The position numbers were made by a program, and so were the translations under genes. The notes below the pieces were generated by a model, which had not been told where the DNA came from, ran no database searches, and saw only the letters and a list, made by a program, of their open reading frames with translations. DNA of 64,000 nucleotides from the NCBI RefSeq assembly GCF_017809215.1, contig NZ_CP065424.1, positions 2,822,001 through 2,886,000 of the forward strand, read 5' to 3'. Source of the DNA: Heyndrickxia oleronia (GTDB lineage Bacteria > Bacillota > Bacilli > Bacillales > Bacillaceae_C). Below are positions 34,876 to 44,280 of the stretch, piece by piece; within the stretch, counting starts at the first letter, position 1, and the number at the start of each line of letters is the position of its first letter.

Positions 34876-35760
34876 TTAATTTAAAGCTTTTTGCCATGCT
34901 TCGTAAAATTCTTTTAATGTAGAATAACGATCATCCCTATTTTTTTCAGTAGCTCTTATTGCAACCTCATATAATTTTTCACCAGCTTCCCACTTTGAAA
35001 ATGAGTGATCCATTTCTCCCCCAACTAACCCGAATGCCATGGCCCCCATTGTGAACACATTCGTTTTTGAATCAATGGGTTCACCAAGAATAAACTCTTC
35101 TGGGGCCTTGGATCTTACTGCACCCCAATAATCTTTTCCAATCTCATTGATAATTGGTGATTTACGATAAAAATCGATATCACAAATTTTCATTCGATTA
35201 TCTTTAAAATCATATAAAATACTTCCATCATAAAAATCTACAGCAACAAATCCTTTTGCTTCAACGAAAACATGAAAAGAATAAATCATATTGAGAACAT
35301 TTAACCGTTTATTAATATCAAGATGTTTAAAACGGTAAAACGGAGAGTGAGGATTTATGTATTTTTCTTTTCCACCAAAAGACCAATGTGAGTGTAAACA
35401 TTCACCCTCAAACCATTCAAATATAACTGCATATCCATTATTAATATAAAAATGATCAATCATTTGAGTTAAATATGGATGTTTTAGTTGCTCATAGACT
35501 GGAATTGCTTTTAATAAGCGATCAATTGCATCCTCTGGATTTCCGAAATAATCAATTGGTTTCGCTCCTGCGTATTTTACAAAGAATTTTTGATTATTTT
35601 TAGCCAACCCGAATCCAATATTTCCTGAATCTTGTTGATCAAATACACAAAAAACTTCTCCAATTTCCTTTAACCAACTAAAATCATGCACCTCTTGTAA
35701 TTGAAAACTAACCTTGTCAATTGTTAGATCAATTACTTTCTGTCGTTCTTCATTCTTCAT
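34876..35760 (-). CDS. Protein-kinase-like protein with degenerate catalytic motifs
   Basis: 294 residues from ATG at 35758-35760, nine bases after GGAGG; the longer TTG frame is rejected. Two-lobed kinase pattern: FFVKYAG (Lys62, the VAIK-like lysine), GYAVIFEWFEGE hinge (109-120), the catalytic loop VAVDFYDGSILYD (Asp175 present, HRD and Asn replaced), DIDFYR at 194-199 in place of DFG, and KAPEEF at 218-223 as the APE motif. The C-lobe ends DRYSTLKEFYEAW. Bacillota have such Ser/Thr-kinase-like proteins of unknown substrate. It may bind nucleotide weakly or be a pseudokinase. Confidence 0.72.
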   Translation of the reverse strand: MKNEERQKVIDLTIDKVSFQLQEVHDFSWLKEIGEVFCVFDQQDSGNIGFGLAKNNQKFFVKYAGAKPIDYFGNPEDAIDRLLKAIPVYEQLKHPYLTQMIDHFYINNGYAVIFEWFEGECLHSHWSFGGKEKYINPHSPFYRFKHLDINKRLNVLNMIYSFHVFVEAKGFVAVDFYDGSILYDFKDNRMKICDIDFYRKSPIINEIGKDYWGAVRSKAPEEFILGEPIDSKTNVFTMGAMAFGLVGGEMDHSFSKWEAGEKLYEVAIRATEKNRDDRYSTLKEFYEAWQKALN

Positions 35761-35817
35761 TATTTTCATCCTCCACAATTTACGAGCATATTTATAATTT
35801 ATAGAGAATTTTATACT

Positions 35818-36636
35818 TTATTGAAGTGGTCTGGAAAGACCTTCATTCTTAATCCCTAGCTTGATTGATATGTTCAGGCTTTCTTTAAATACACCTTCTT
35901 TATTAATAGCTAGTAATGTTTCTTTCACTTCGTTTTCAAATCCTTCTACATGATCCTTAAGAAAACGTTTTAAACCGAAAGATGTCGAATAATGGTTTCC
36001 AAGTATTGCATCTATCGTCCAAGTAATTTCAAATGGTGGTAAATCTTCTATTTCAAGTTTGAATTTTGAATTAGCAAGTCTTTCTTCATGACTAATGGAA
36101 GGATGCGAATAAATCGTTTTTCCAGCCCTTCTTTCTTTGCCGTACCATTTTTCTATAACTTGATTGAATTGTTCCTGCCATCGTGTCGGTTTTTTATTAG
36201 ATTCATAATGATCTATGATGGCAACTCCTCCATTATCAGTAACTAGTTCATACAATTCATCTAGAACGCTAACACGATCCATCCAATGAAAGGCCTTTGC
36301 TATGATTACGAGATTGAACTTTTCATTAAATTCAGACTTATATTTTTCTAAATTTCCTTCATACCAATGGATATTATTTACTCTCATTTCATTTTGCAGA
36401 CGTTTTGCTTCTTCTAGCATTTCTCGTTCTAAATCAATTCCAACAATTTTCCTACACCAGTCAGAAAATCTCAACGTGAGCTGTCCAGTACCACAGCCTA
36501 AATCAAGTAACTGCTGCTCTCCGTTCAATGAAAATTTTCTAATCAAATATCTAATTAAAGAAGGTGGATACATAGGTCGATATTTTGAATAGTACTGTGC
36601 TGCCCCTTTAAATAATTCTTTGCCATATTGATTCAA
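35818..36636 (-). CDS. Class I SAM-dependent methyltransferase
   Basis: 272 residues from TTG at 36634-36636 after GGAGGAGAGAAAAAT. N-terminal AAQYYSKYRPMYPPSLIRYL, then motif I QLLDLGCGTGQLTLRFS (about 42-58), VGIDLEREMLEEAKR, and AKAFHWMDRVSVLDEL, typical of the Methyltransf_11 group where HWMD follows the acceptor site. Substrate unknown. It is 57 bases upstream of the kinase-like gene on the same strand. Confidence 0.82.
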   Translation of the reverse strand: MNQYGKELFKGAAQYYSKYRPMYPPSLIRYLIRKFSLNGEQQLLDLGCGTGQLTLRFSDWCRKIVGIDLEREMLEEAKRLQNEMRVNNIHWYEGNLEKYKSEFNEKFNLVIIAKAFHWMDRVSVLDELYELVTDNGGVAIIDHYESNKKPTRWQEQFNQVIEKWYGKERRAGKTIYSHPSISHEERLANSKFKLEIEDLPPFEITWTIDAILGNHYSTSFGLKRFLKDHVEGFENEVKETLLAINKEGVFKESLNISIKLGIKNEGLSRPLQ

Positions 36637-36679
36637 ATTTTTCTCTCCTCCAAGATTACGCTTTCATTTTATAACGATC

Positions 36680-37261
36680 TCAATGAAGATCATTTTGGCA
36701 AGCTGAACTTTCAAACTCACTCGCTAATGCCTCCATATAGATAATATCCCATTTTTGACCACGCGAGAAATGTGCCTGTCTTCTACGACCACATCTTATA
36801 AACCCAGCTTTTTCATATGCTCTTATCGCATTTTTATTAAACTCAAATACTTTTAAAAAAATATTATGTAAACCTAATGTTTGGAATGAATAATCGAGAA
36901 CCAGTTTTGCTACTTCTGTTCCATAACCTTTCCCTCTGCTATCTTTTTCACCGATAACTATATTGAATTCTGCAGTGCGATTTTTATAATTTATATCTGA
37001 TAAAAATGTATTACCTATTGGTTGTAAGGTATGTTTCTCGTAAATGGTAAAAAATAGGAAATTTTTATTTTGGGATATTTGTTTAAATGCGGCTATTTCT
37101 TCTTCTAAAATAACAGGTCCAGTGGTTGCAAGAGTTTTTGTCGTTTGAAAATCGTTATTCCATCGATTATATAAAGGGACTAAATCACTTCTTAATGGTC
37201 CAAGTGAAACTAATTTACCTGAAAAATTTATATTTATTTCTTTGCTTTTTATATTTTCCAA
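36680..37261 (-). CDS. GNAT family N-acetyltransferase (RimJ/RimL-like)
   Basis: 193 residues from TTG at 37259-37261, after AAAGGAG. RimJ/L-type pattern: GKLVSLGPLRSDLVPLYNRWNND, then RTAEFNIVIGEKDSRGKGYGTEVAKLVLDYSF (RGKGYG loop) and LHNIFLKVFEFNKNAIRAYEKAGF. Family members acetylate protein N termini, ribosomal proteins or small amines. It is 43 bases upstream of the methyltransferase gene on the same strand and could be cotranscribed. Confidence 0.85.
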   Translation of the reverse strand: MENIKSKEININFSGKLVSLGPLRSDLVPLYNRWNNDFQTTKTLATTGPVILEEEIAAFKQISQNKNFLFFTIYEKHTLQPIGNTFLSDINYKNRTAEFNIVIGEKDSRGKGYGTEVAKLVLDYSFQTLGLHNIFLKVFEFNKNAIRAYEKAGFIRCGRRRQAHFSRGQKWDIIYMEALASEFESSACQNDLH

Positions 37262-37490
37262 TTAATTAACAACTCCTTTCTTTTCATTGATTCGACTAAA
37301 AGATTCATTTCACCTCTATTTCATTTATAGAATCATCCAAGAATATAAAACAAACATTAGATCAGTACTGAATAAGTTTTATTCCTTTACAGTGTTTATT
37401 AAGATAAGTAAAGGATACTTTTCATTCAATATGACAAATGATAAACTAGATAGGAAATTTAAATAAAAGAATCTGTAAAGGAAAGTATTT

Positions 37491-38105
37491 ATGCCCACAG
37501 AAAAAAAAGATCCCCGTGCTGTACGTACACAACGTTTATTGAAGCAAGCTTTTATTGAATTAATGGAAGAGAAGAAATTTGATCAAATTACTGTGCAAGA
37601 TATCTCAGATCGTGCAACGGTAAAACGTGTTACCTTCTATCTTCATTATAAAGATAAATATGATTTAATGTATCAATGTATTGATGAAACCTTAAATGAA
37701 CTACATGATAAGGTAAATGAAAAAGTATCATTTATAGGTAACTTTGATTTTCTAGATGAACAACCACATCCCAGCTTTGTTCAATTATTCCATCAAGTTA
37801 GTGAAAATTATCCTTTTTATAATGCACTACTGGTAAAAAACCGAATCCCTTATTTAACTTCTAGGTTATTGGAAATTATTCATGAATTTGTATCAGAAGG
37901 GATTAATCAAATTGAACCTAATGATGAGAATCTCACAGCGAATCGAAGCCTGATTATTAAATATGTTGAATCTGCTTTTTTAGAGGTTATTATTTGGTGG
38001 ATAGAGAGTGGGATGCATTTGTCTGAGAGTGAAATGGCCTTCCAACTAATGAATCTTTCTATTAAAGGTCCATATATTCATAATCCATTGAAAAATAAAT
38101 CATAA
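37491..38105 (+). CDS. TetR/AcrR-family transcriptional regulator
   Basis: 204 residues, ATG after AAAGGAAAG. N-terminal HTH: RTQRLLKQAFIELMEEKKFDQITVQDISDRATVKRVTFYLHYKDKYDLMYQ, which is the TetR_N domain with its YxHYxxK motif. The C-terminal half matches the Bacillus-type TetR_C region seen in YvkB/YcfQ-like proteins (NRIPYLTSRLLEIIHEF). A convergent SDR gene follows across a weak hairpin. Likely ligand is a small hydrophobic molecule. Confidence 0.87.
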   Translation: MPTEKKDPRAVRTQRLLKQAFIELMEEKKFDQITVQDISDRATVKRVTFYLHYKDKYDLMYQCIDETLNELHDKVNEKVSFIGNFDFLDEQPHPSFVQLFHQVSENYPFYNALLVKNRIPYLTSRLLEIIHEFVSEGINQIEPNDENLTANRSLIIKYVESAFLEVIIWWIESGMHLSESEMAFQLMNLSIKGPYIHNPLKNKS

Positions 38106-38333
38106 TCAGGAATAAAATTAATTTGTTTAAAAAGTCGGCCACTTTCTTATATCTTGTTTTTCAGATTGTTTTCAGCTGACCTTGAACACTTATTCATGCT
38201 TTAAGCTACATTATTCATTTTTAAAATCAATGCAAAATAAAAGGGGCAGACCCCACGATACCATCTTAAAGTTTTGTGGTATTTCGTGTGATCCTAGACC
38301 CCATAAAGATATTCACTATTATACTCAGAATGC

Positions 38334-39080
38334 TTATATTGCTGTCCAACCACCATCAATAACTAATTCAGCACCAGTCATGAATCGTGATTCATCAGAT
38401 GCAAGGAATAGTACTCCATAAGCTACATCTTCTGGTTGTCCAAAATAAGGGAGCTGTGTGAATGTTTTATAAAATGGTAATGCATCTTTAAACGATTCTG
38501 CCGTCATTGGTGTTTCAATGATTCCAGGATGGACGGAATTTACTCGTATTTTATCTTTTCCATATTCCACTGCTGCAGATTTTGTTAAAGAACGTAAAGC
38601 ACCTTTTGCCGCAGTATATGGGCTAGAACCTGCCATTCCAACAATTCCACCAATTGAAGAAATATTAATTAAAGAACCTCCGCCTGCTTTTTGCATTTCT
38701 GGAATGACATATTTCATCCCAATTACACAGCCGTTTAAGTTAATATCCATCACTTTATTCCATTCATCCATTTCCATCTGTGCCATTGTTTTTGGACTAG
38801 CAATTCCAGCATTATTAACTAATATATCCACTTTTCCATAATGATCAATAGTTGTTTGAATTACCTTTTTCCACTCTTCTTCTGAAATAACATTATGTTT
38901 TAGACCGATAGCATCTCCGCCATTTGCCTTAATTTCATTTACTACTTCCTGTAGAACATCATCCTTTATATCAGTAGCAACTACTTTTGCTCCTTCCTTT
39001 GCAAAGAGCTTAGCTTCAGCTGCTCCCATTCCTAATGCGGCCCCCGTAATAATTGCAACTTTTCCTGATAAACGTCCCAC
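38334..39080 (-). CDS. Short-chain dehydrogenase/reductase (SDR)
   Basis: 248 residues from GTG at 39078-39080 (MGRLSGKVAIITGAALGMG), with AAAGGATGATTATA upstream; longer in-frame ATGs would precede the site. TGxxxGxG cofactor motif TGAALGMG (about 13-20), NNAG in VDILVNNAGIAS (about 85-97), catalytic Ser in INISSIGGIVG, YxxxK as YTAAKGALRS, and the PG motif HPGIIETPM. Glucose-1-dehydrogenase or cyclopentanol-dehydrogenase-like; cofactor NAD(P)H. It converges with the TetR gene at 37491. Confidence 0.88.
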   Translation of the reverse strand: MGRLSGKVAIITGAALGMGAAEAKLFAKEGAKVVATDIKDDVLQEVVNEIKANGGDAIGLKHNVISEEEWKKVIQTTIDHYGKVDILVNNAGIASPKTMAQMEMDEWNKVMDINLNGCVIGMKYVIPEMQKAGGGSLINISSIGGIVGMAGSSPYTAAKGALRSLTKSAAVEYGKDKIRVNSVHPGIIETPMTAESFKDALPFYKTFTQLPYFGQPEDVAYGVLFLASDESRFMTGAELVIDGGWTAI

Positions 39081-39423
39081 TATAATCATCCTTTCCATTT
39101 AATCATGATATAAAACTTCTAAAGTTGAAAACTCAATACCTAGGATAATGCCATTATACATATTTATATCTTTTTTGTGAAGTTATTTACATCATGTAAA
39201 TAAAGTTCAACATTTAAAAATTACATCTGACTCTTATGTTTGAAAATAAAAAAATCCATCTTGCTATGAGAGTAAGCAAAATAGATTTTTTTCTGTCGAT
39301 ATAAATTTTTATATAGGTATAACCATATTTACGGTTTCTCTTTAATAACCCAAAAAACAATTTGGTCCATTTACTAATGACGGTATAATCAATTATTATA
39401 TGCCAATTTTTCCTTGTAACTAA
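39081..39423. other. Intergenic region with a terminator, no gene
   Basis: Apart from the hairpin at 39248-39292 the region is AT-rich and shows no reading frame with a ribosome site. Confidence 0.5.
39248..39292 (-). terminator. Bidirectional-type terminator beyond the GNAT gene at 39424
   Basis: An AAAAAATCCATCTTGCT-type arm (39248-39265) pairs with the 39275-39292 arm with two G-U pairs and an A/T-rich base on both sides, so it can work for leftward transcription from 39424-39930. Confidence 0.75.
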
Positions 39424-39930
39424 TTATTCAACTTTTTCATTATGGTGTATTAAATCCAACCATTTAATTAATACCAGTTCATCTCGAATGGGAATCCCAT
39501 TATCCGCTACAAGAGGGATCTCAGGTTTCATTTTTCTTGCTAAATCTACAGCATCAACTAATAGTTCAGCTAATTGATAGCCTCTTTTTTGATAAAACGC
39601 CAGTGCGTGTACATTATCATTAGTGGTAACCAATTTAATTTTACTAACATTATTTTTCTTTGCTAGATTTTCCACCTCTTGTATTAATTTAGAACCTATC
39701 CCCTTATTTTCAACTAAACTATCTAGTGATATTATTTCACATTCAGACTGATCCATTATGTAAGTGATTAAACCTATAATTCTATTATTTTCATCTAATA
39801 CGGCAAATCCATCTAATTCATCACATTGAAAGATCCCACTTGATATAACCATTTGCGGGCTACCCCAATTTTTAGAAAAAAATTCAGTGATCATCTCTTT
39901 AGCAAGTTTACGAATTTGAACTACAATCAT
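39424..39930 (-). CDS. GNAT family N-acetyltransferase
   Basis: 168 residues. beta4 strand ENNRIIGLITYIMD, acetyl-CoA loop region SLVENKGIGSKLIQEVENLAKKN (NKGIG), then VSKIKLVTTNDNVHALAFYQKRGY with the classic ALAFYQKRGY motif. A C-terminal helix extension (about 130-168) is present. Substrate unknown. It stands in a run of leftward genes with the APH-like gene next upstream. Confidence 0.85.
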   Translation of the reverse strand: MIVVQIRKLAKEMITEFFSKNWGSPQMVISSGIFQCDELDGFAVLDENNRIIGLITYIMDQSECEIISLDSLVENKGIGSKLIQEVENLAKKNNVSKIKLVTTNDNVHALAFYQKRGYQLAELLVDAVDLARKMKPEIPLVADNGIPIRDELVLIKWLDLIHHNEKVE

Positions 39931-40000
39931 TTATACTCCCTCAATCATATGATATGTTTATAGATGTAATTTTTTATTAAAGTCAAATAGTCTTTCAAAT

Positions 40001-40900
40001 TTACCTCTTTTTTTTAATATGATCCATTAGTATGCCATCAAGTTTATTTCTTTGATGCATTATTTTTTCCAGTAACTCTTGAGTCGCTTGATTGATCCCT
40101 TTATTTATTATTAAAGCTAACATACCTCTAATAAACCAAAGATTTAGGTTCTCCCTAAGAATGGACCAATCAAAATCGTTAAATTTTTTTAAATAACCAT
40201 TTCTGAATTCATTTATATTAGTAATGATTTGATAGTCCTCATCATTCATTTTCAAAGTTGAAGAAAGAATAGCAGCAATATCAAAATGATTATTACCCTT
40301 TCTCACCTCGCCAAAATCTATTAAATATATTTTATTTTTATTGATTAATAGATTCCAGATTCCTAAATTGCTATGGATATAACAATTACTTTTATGCTTA
40401 TAGTTGAAACACTCATTTATTAATTCCACTAATTGCTTCTTTATTTTCATTTCTATAGATTGAATGGAATGTTCAACTTCCTTCCATAAACGATTTAATA
40501 AAAATCGATCTTCTTGCTCATAAATTCCTTTAATATCTACCGCTTCAGAGTGGAAAAATGCGATTGTTTCACCTAGTATAGAAAAATTTATTTCTTCAAT
40601 TTTTATCGGATAATGTTCAATATATCTCTGTAAATTATAAATTCCACTGTTTTTAATTACAAATGGAAGATTATTTTTTGATAATAAAATCTCAGAAGTA
40701 ATTTGATGCTTTAATAATTTCTTAGAAATAAGATATTCCGTAATTGCTTGTTTCTTATCTTTAATTTTTCTTAAAATATACTTATCTTGTGAAGTATTAA
40801 TCAGTTTTGCATTGGATGTATTACCTTGGTTCATGTTAGAAGCACTCAGAATCTTCCCAATAGAATATTCATTTAAAATGGTAAAATCTTCTCTACCCAT
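40001..40900 (-). CDS. Aminoglycoside-phosphotransferase-fold protein with the catalytic Asp replaced
   Basis: 299 residues. APH-like layout: N-lobe strands with KYILRKIKDKKQAITEYL, hinge YNLQRYIEHYP, and the C-lobe Brenner region CYIHSNLGIWNLLINKNKIYLIDFGEVRKG. The usual HxDxxxxN motif (catalytic Asp) reads HSNLGIWN here, with Asn178 in the Asp position, while Asn183 and the DFG-equivalent Asp195 are kept. A GAT to AAT change would explain it. This predicts a protein that binds nucleotide but transfers phosphate poorly, unless another acid substitutes. Substrate class unknown (choline, homoserine, fructosamine or spore-coat CotS-like kinases share this fold). Confidence 0.75.
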   Translation of the reverse strand: MGREDFTILNEYSIGKILSASNMNQGNTSNAKLINTSQDKYILRKIKDKKQAITEYLISKKLLKHQITSEILLSKNNLPFVIKNSGIYNLQRYIEHYPIKIEEINFSILGETIAFFHSEAVDIKGIYEQEDRFLLNRLWKEVEHSIQSIEMKIKKQLVELINECFNYKHKSNCYIHSNLGIWNLLINKNKIYLIDFGEVRKGNNHFDIAAILSSTLKMNDEDYQIITNINEFRNGYLKKFNDFDWSILRENLNLWFIRGMLALIINKGINQATQELLEKIMHQRNKLDGILMDHIKKKR

Positions 40901-41094
40901 CTCTACCTCCGCAACTTAATTTGGGATATTGTAATACTTGCCGTCACTAATATAGTAATTATTTTTCAAAGTAGTAACTATCGCTACTATTATCATTTTC
41001 TTTCATATTATATATATGACTTTTTACTATTTTAGAAGGGATATTTGCCAAAATATCGAATCCCAAATGTAATCTACAAAAGGAGTGTTTGATA

Positions 41095-41649
41095 ATGAAG
41101 AAAACTGCATTACTAATTATAGATGTACAAAATGCCATGTTCGACGATTCTAATCCTATATACGATGGAGAACAACTTCTCAATAATATTCAATACCTAC
41201 TAAATCAAGCACGGTCTTCTAGCATTCCAATCTTTTATGTTCAGCATAATGATGAGGAATTCATAACCGGAACTCCTCCATGGGAAATTCATCCGTCTAT
41301 TGCCCCCAAAAAGGGTGAAATAATCATACAAAAGCAAACACCGGATTCATTTCACCATACTGAGCTTCATCAAATGCTTCAAGCTCAACAGATCGATGAC
41401 CTTGTTATTGCTGGAAATCAAACAGAGTATTGTGTAGATACAACATGTCGTCATGCAGTTAGTCTCGGATATAATGTTACACTTGTAAGGGATGCTCATC
41501 GAACATGGGATTCAAATACGCTAAGTGCCAAGCAAATTATTGATCATCACAATGAAGTGTTGGGAAATGCTTTTGTCTCGCTTAGAGCAACAATAGAAAT
41601 TCAATTTAACAATAATGAAAATATAAAGATTAACCCCCGCTACATATAG
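41095..41649 (+). CDS. Isochorismatase-like cysteine hydrolase
   Basis: 184 residues; ATG at 41095 after AAAGGAGTG. Catalytic D-K-C: Asp10 in LLIIDVQNAMF, Lys in IIIQKQTPDSF, Cys in IAGNQTEYCVDTTCRHA. The sequence TEYCVDTTCR is typical of the YecD/nicotinamidase-like group. It is related in layout to the hydrolase at 8759-9316 but on the opposite strand; both keep DxQ and SFH/NAF segments. Stop is six bases from the stop of the convergent EamA gene. Confidence 0.85.
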   Translation: MKKTALLIIDVQNAMFDDSNPIYDGEQLLNNIQYLLNQARSSSIPIFYVQHNDEEFITGTPPWEIHPSIAPKKGEIIIQKQTPDSFHHTELHQMLQAQQIDDLVIAGNQTEYCVDTTCRHAVSLGYNVTLVRDAHRTWDSNTLSAKQIIDHHNEVLGNAFVSLRATIEIQFNNNENIKINPRYI

Positions 41650-41655
41650 ATGGGG

Positions 41656-42570
41656 TCAGCTTTCACGAGGACTGGAACTTCGCTTCCCTACTAATGTAAG
41701 CAATGTATCAAAATTAATAAGAATGATTCCTAGCATAATGGTCAGCGCACCAAGTCCAGTTATCCACGAAAAATATTCCGAATAAAGGAACACTCCGAGT
41801 ATAACAGCAATTAGTGGAGATATATATAGCCATGTAGAAGGAAAAATAGAATTCGTTTTAGAAACCAACCAATAATATAGACTATGTCCAGCAATTGAAC
41901 CAAAAATAATTAAATACACTAAAGAAATGATTGAAGATGATGAGATTTGATTATTATCAATGTTTTCTGTAAAAAGCGATAAGATAAATAGTAAGATTCC
42001 TCCATGCATCATCTGTGTTGCGTTTAAAGCAATCGGTGATGCATGTTTATATTTCTGAACGACGTGCTTTGTATAAATGGTTCCTAGTGCATAAAACATT
42101 GCACTCACAAGTATCATACAACAACCAATGAACCACATTGAACTAATTTTAATAACAAAATTAGGCAGGAGTAAGATCATTACTCCGATAATTCCAACCA
42201 AACATCCTATAAACACCTTCAAATTTTCTTTTTTCTTAAAAAAAATTGTCTGAAATAATATAATCAATATTGGACTTGTTGCAGACAAAACTGCGGCAAT
42301 CCCTGAAGTTACAAACTGTTCTGCCCAATATAATGGAGCAAACGTACCAAAGGTTAATCCTACACTTGTGATAAACATCTCCTTTTGGAAAAACAACCGC
42401 ATCCTCGCTTTTCCTTTCATCACCATATAGAGAAATAGAAGTAGTCCAGCAATAAAAAAGCGAACTCCTGCAGAAAAAAATGGGGACAACCCTTCATCAA
42501 TCCCTATTTTTATTGCTAAAAATGTGGTACCAAAAATTAAGCACATGAACATATAATTAACTAATATCAT
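41656..42570 (-). CDS. EamA (DMT superfamily) transporter
   Basis: 304 residues with ten predicted membrane spans in two EamA repeats (about 1-140 and 150-290). Repeat 1: FLAIKIGIDEGLSPFFSAGVRFFIAGLLLF and APLYWAEQFVTSGIAAVLSATSPILIILFQ; repeat 2: FIGCCMILVSAMFYALGTIY and STWLYISPLIAVILGVFLYSE. DMT proteins export metabolites such as amino acids. Divergent from a MocR regulator with a pair of 12-bp direct repeats between, so it is probably under that regulator. Confidence 0.85.
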   Translation of the reverse strand: MILVNYMFMCLIFGTTFLAIKIGIDEGLSPFFSAGVRFFIAGLLLFLYMVMKGKARMRLFFQKEMFITSVGLTFGTFAPLYWAEQFVTSGIAAVLSATSPILIILFQTIFFKKKENLKVFIGCLVGIIGVMILLLPNFVIKISSMWFIGCCMILVSAMFYALGTIYTKHVVQKYKHASPIALNATQMMHGGILLFILSLFTENIDNNQISSSSIISLVYLIIFGSIAGHSLYYWLVSKTNSIFPSTWLYISPLIAVILGVFLYSEYFSWITGLGALTIMLGIILINFDTLLTLVGKRSSSPRES

Positions 42571-42605
42571 AATATCCCTCCCTGTTTCTATCTTAAACGA
42601 GAAGC

Positions 42606-42636
42606 AATAGAACAGATTGGAGTAAATAGAACAGAT
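42606..42636. promoter_or_regulatory. MocR-type direct repeats between the EamA and MocR genes
   Basis: AATAGAACAGAT occurs exactly twice (42606-42617 and 42625-42636) with a 19-bp period, 36-66 bases from the EamA start and 41-72 from the MocR start. Direct repeats of this kind are known to be bound by MocR proteins such as GabR and PdxR (family knowledge). Confidence 0.65.
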
Positions 42637-42677
42637 GAGACTTATTCATGATAAAATCAAAGTAAGGGGGGATTTAA

Positions 42678-44090
42678 TTGGTAAAAGGGGTTCGAAATGT
42701 TGAATTTCTCTTTGAGCAAATATATCAATACGTTCTACGTAAAATTGAACAAAAAGTGTGGAACGAACATCATAAGCTTCCATCTATCCGACAATTGGCA
42801 AAAGAAATGAATGTCCATCGATTAACTGTTCATAAAGCTTATCAATTATTAAAAAAAAATGAAGTGATTTACGTAAAAGATAAAATAGGATATTATGTCC
42901 AATCAAATGGAACAAAGCAAACCGAAAACTTAGAAAATCCAATTGTTTCTTCTTATGTGCGAAAAAATCATTTAAGTGAAATTCATCAAGTTCCAGTAAC
43001 TTATAATTTTTCTCAAGCATTAATCGATCCAAATCTTCTTCCAAACCATTTCTTATCGGATTATGTAAAGAAGGTATTTGACCTTTACCCTAAGGTTCTT
43101 TCATCCTATTCTACTGTGCAAGGTGATTTAGAACTAAGAGAATCATTGACAAAGTACTTTATTAACCAATACAAAAAACATATTGATGCAACTGAGTTGT
43201 TAATAACCTCTGGTTCACAACAGGCTATTCATATAATCGCAGAAGCCTTTGTCAAAGCAAAAGATATTATATTATTAGAAAGACCTAGCTATAGCCCTGC
43301 CATTGATATTTTTATAGAGAAAGGGGCCAAAATTATTAGTGTCGATATCCATTCCAATGGATATGACTTAGATCAAGTAGAATACTTGATGAAACATTAT
43401 AAACCACGTTTATTTTATTTAAATCCGACTTTTCATAATCCTACTGGCTATACTGTACCTAATAGCCAACGTAAACAGTTAGTTGAATTGGCTGAGAAAT
43501 ATCGTTGTTTATTAGTAGAGGATGACGTTTATCATGATATTTATTTTGTAGGAAAACCACCGCCTCCCATTTACACATACGATACAGTTGGAACTGTCAT
43601 ATATGTACGGAGCTTTTGTAAATATATATCTCCTGGTTTAAGAATTGCAGCTATTATTTGTCATTCTTCCCTTTTGCAATCTCTCATGATTGTAAAATCA
43701 TTAACTGATAATGGCTCACCCCTTCTTAACCAAAAAATATTTTTGCATTATTTTTCTTCAAAGCGGATGCAGCAGCATTTAGAGAAATTACGCATCGCCA
43801 TCTCTATCCGAAAAGAAATCATGGAAGAAAAACTAAGCGTAACAAATTGGCAATGGACTAGTCCAAATGGCGGCCTAAATTTGTGGGTACGACTACCTCA
43901 GCATATTTCTATTGAAAAGTTATTAACCAAATGTTTCGAGCACTCTATCTCTTTTGTACCCGGACAAATTTGTGATCCGCTAAAACAACAAACCTCGTGG
44001 ATACGGTTAAGTTATTCCTATATTAATGAGCATCAACTACGGGATGGATTAAAATCTTTTGTAGAAGTCGTAGAATCACTTGAAGAATAA
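42678..44090 (+). CDS. MocR-family regulator (GntR HTH fused to aminotransferase-like domain)
   Basis: 470 residues from TTG at 42678 after AAGGGGGGATTTAA. N-terminal GntR wHTH (LFEQIYQYVLRKIEQKVWNEHHKLPSIRQLAKEMNVHRLTVHKAYQLL) and a C-terminal type I PLP fold: YPKVLSSYSTVQGDLELRESL, YLNPTFHNPTGY (Asn for PLP O3'), EDDVYHDIYF (Asp) and SFCKYISPGLRIA with the PLP lysine. It should bind a pyridoxal-linked effector. Next to EamA, it likely activates export or metabolism of an amino compound. Confidence 0.87.
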   Translation: MVKGVRNVEFLFEQIYQYVLRKIEQKVWNEHHKLPSIRQLAKEMNVHRLTVHKAYQLLKKNEVIYVKDKIGYYVQSNGTKQTENLENPIVSSYVRKNHLSEIHQVPVTYNFSQALIDPNLLPNHFLSDYVKKVFDLYPKVLSSYSTVQGDLELRESLTKYFINQYKKHIDATELLITSGSQQAIHIIAEAFVKAKDIILLERPSYSPAIDIFIEKGAKIISVDIHSNGYDLDQVEYLMKHYKPRLFYLNPTFHNPTGYTVPNSQRKQLVELAEKYRCLLVEDDVYHDIYFVGKPPPPIYTYDTVGTVIYVRSFCKYISPGLRIAAIICHSSLLQSLMIVKSLTDNGSPLLNQKIFLHYFSSKRMQQHLEKLRIAISIRKEIMEEKLSVTNWQWTSPNGGLNLWVRLPQHISIEKLLTKCFEHSISFVPGQICDPLKQQTSWIRLSYSYINEHQLRDGLKSFVEVVESLEE

Positions 44091-44280
44091 TAAGGATTTC
44101 ATAAAATATCCCTTTTTTCATAAAGTTAAGTAATAGTCATTCAAGCAACCTGCTTCGAATAGTCAATCCATATTTATACTAAAGGGTATCAACTTTTTTA
44201 AATATTGGCTATTCAGCTAACTCTTCAGAAATTTTAATTGCTAGCTTATTTTTTTATATAATGCTACAAAGTTTAACATG

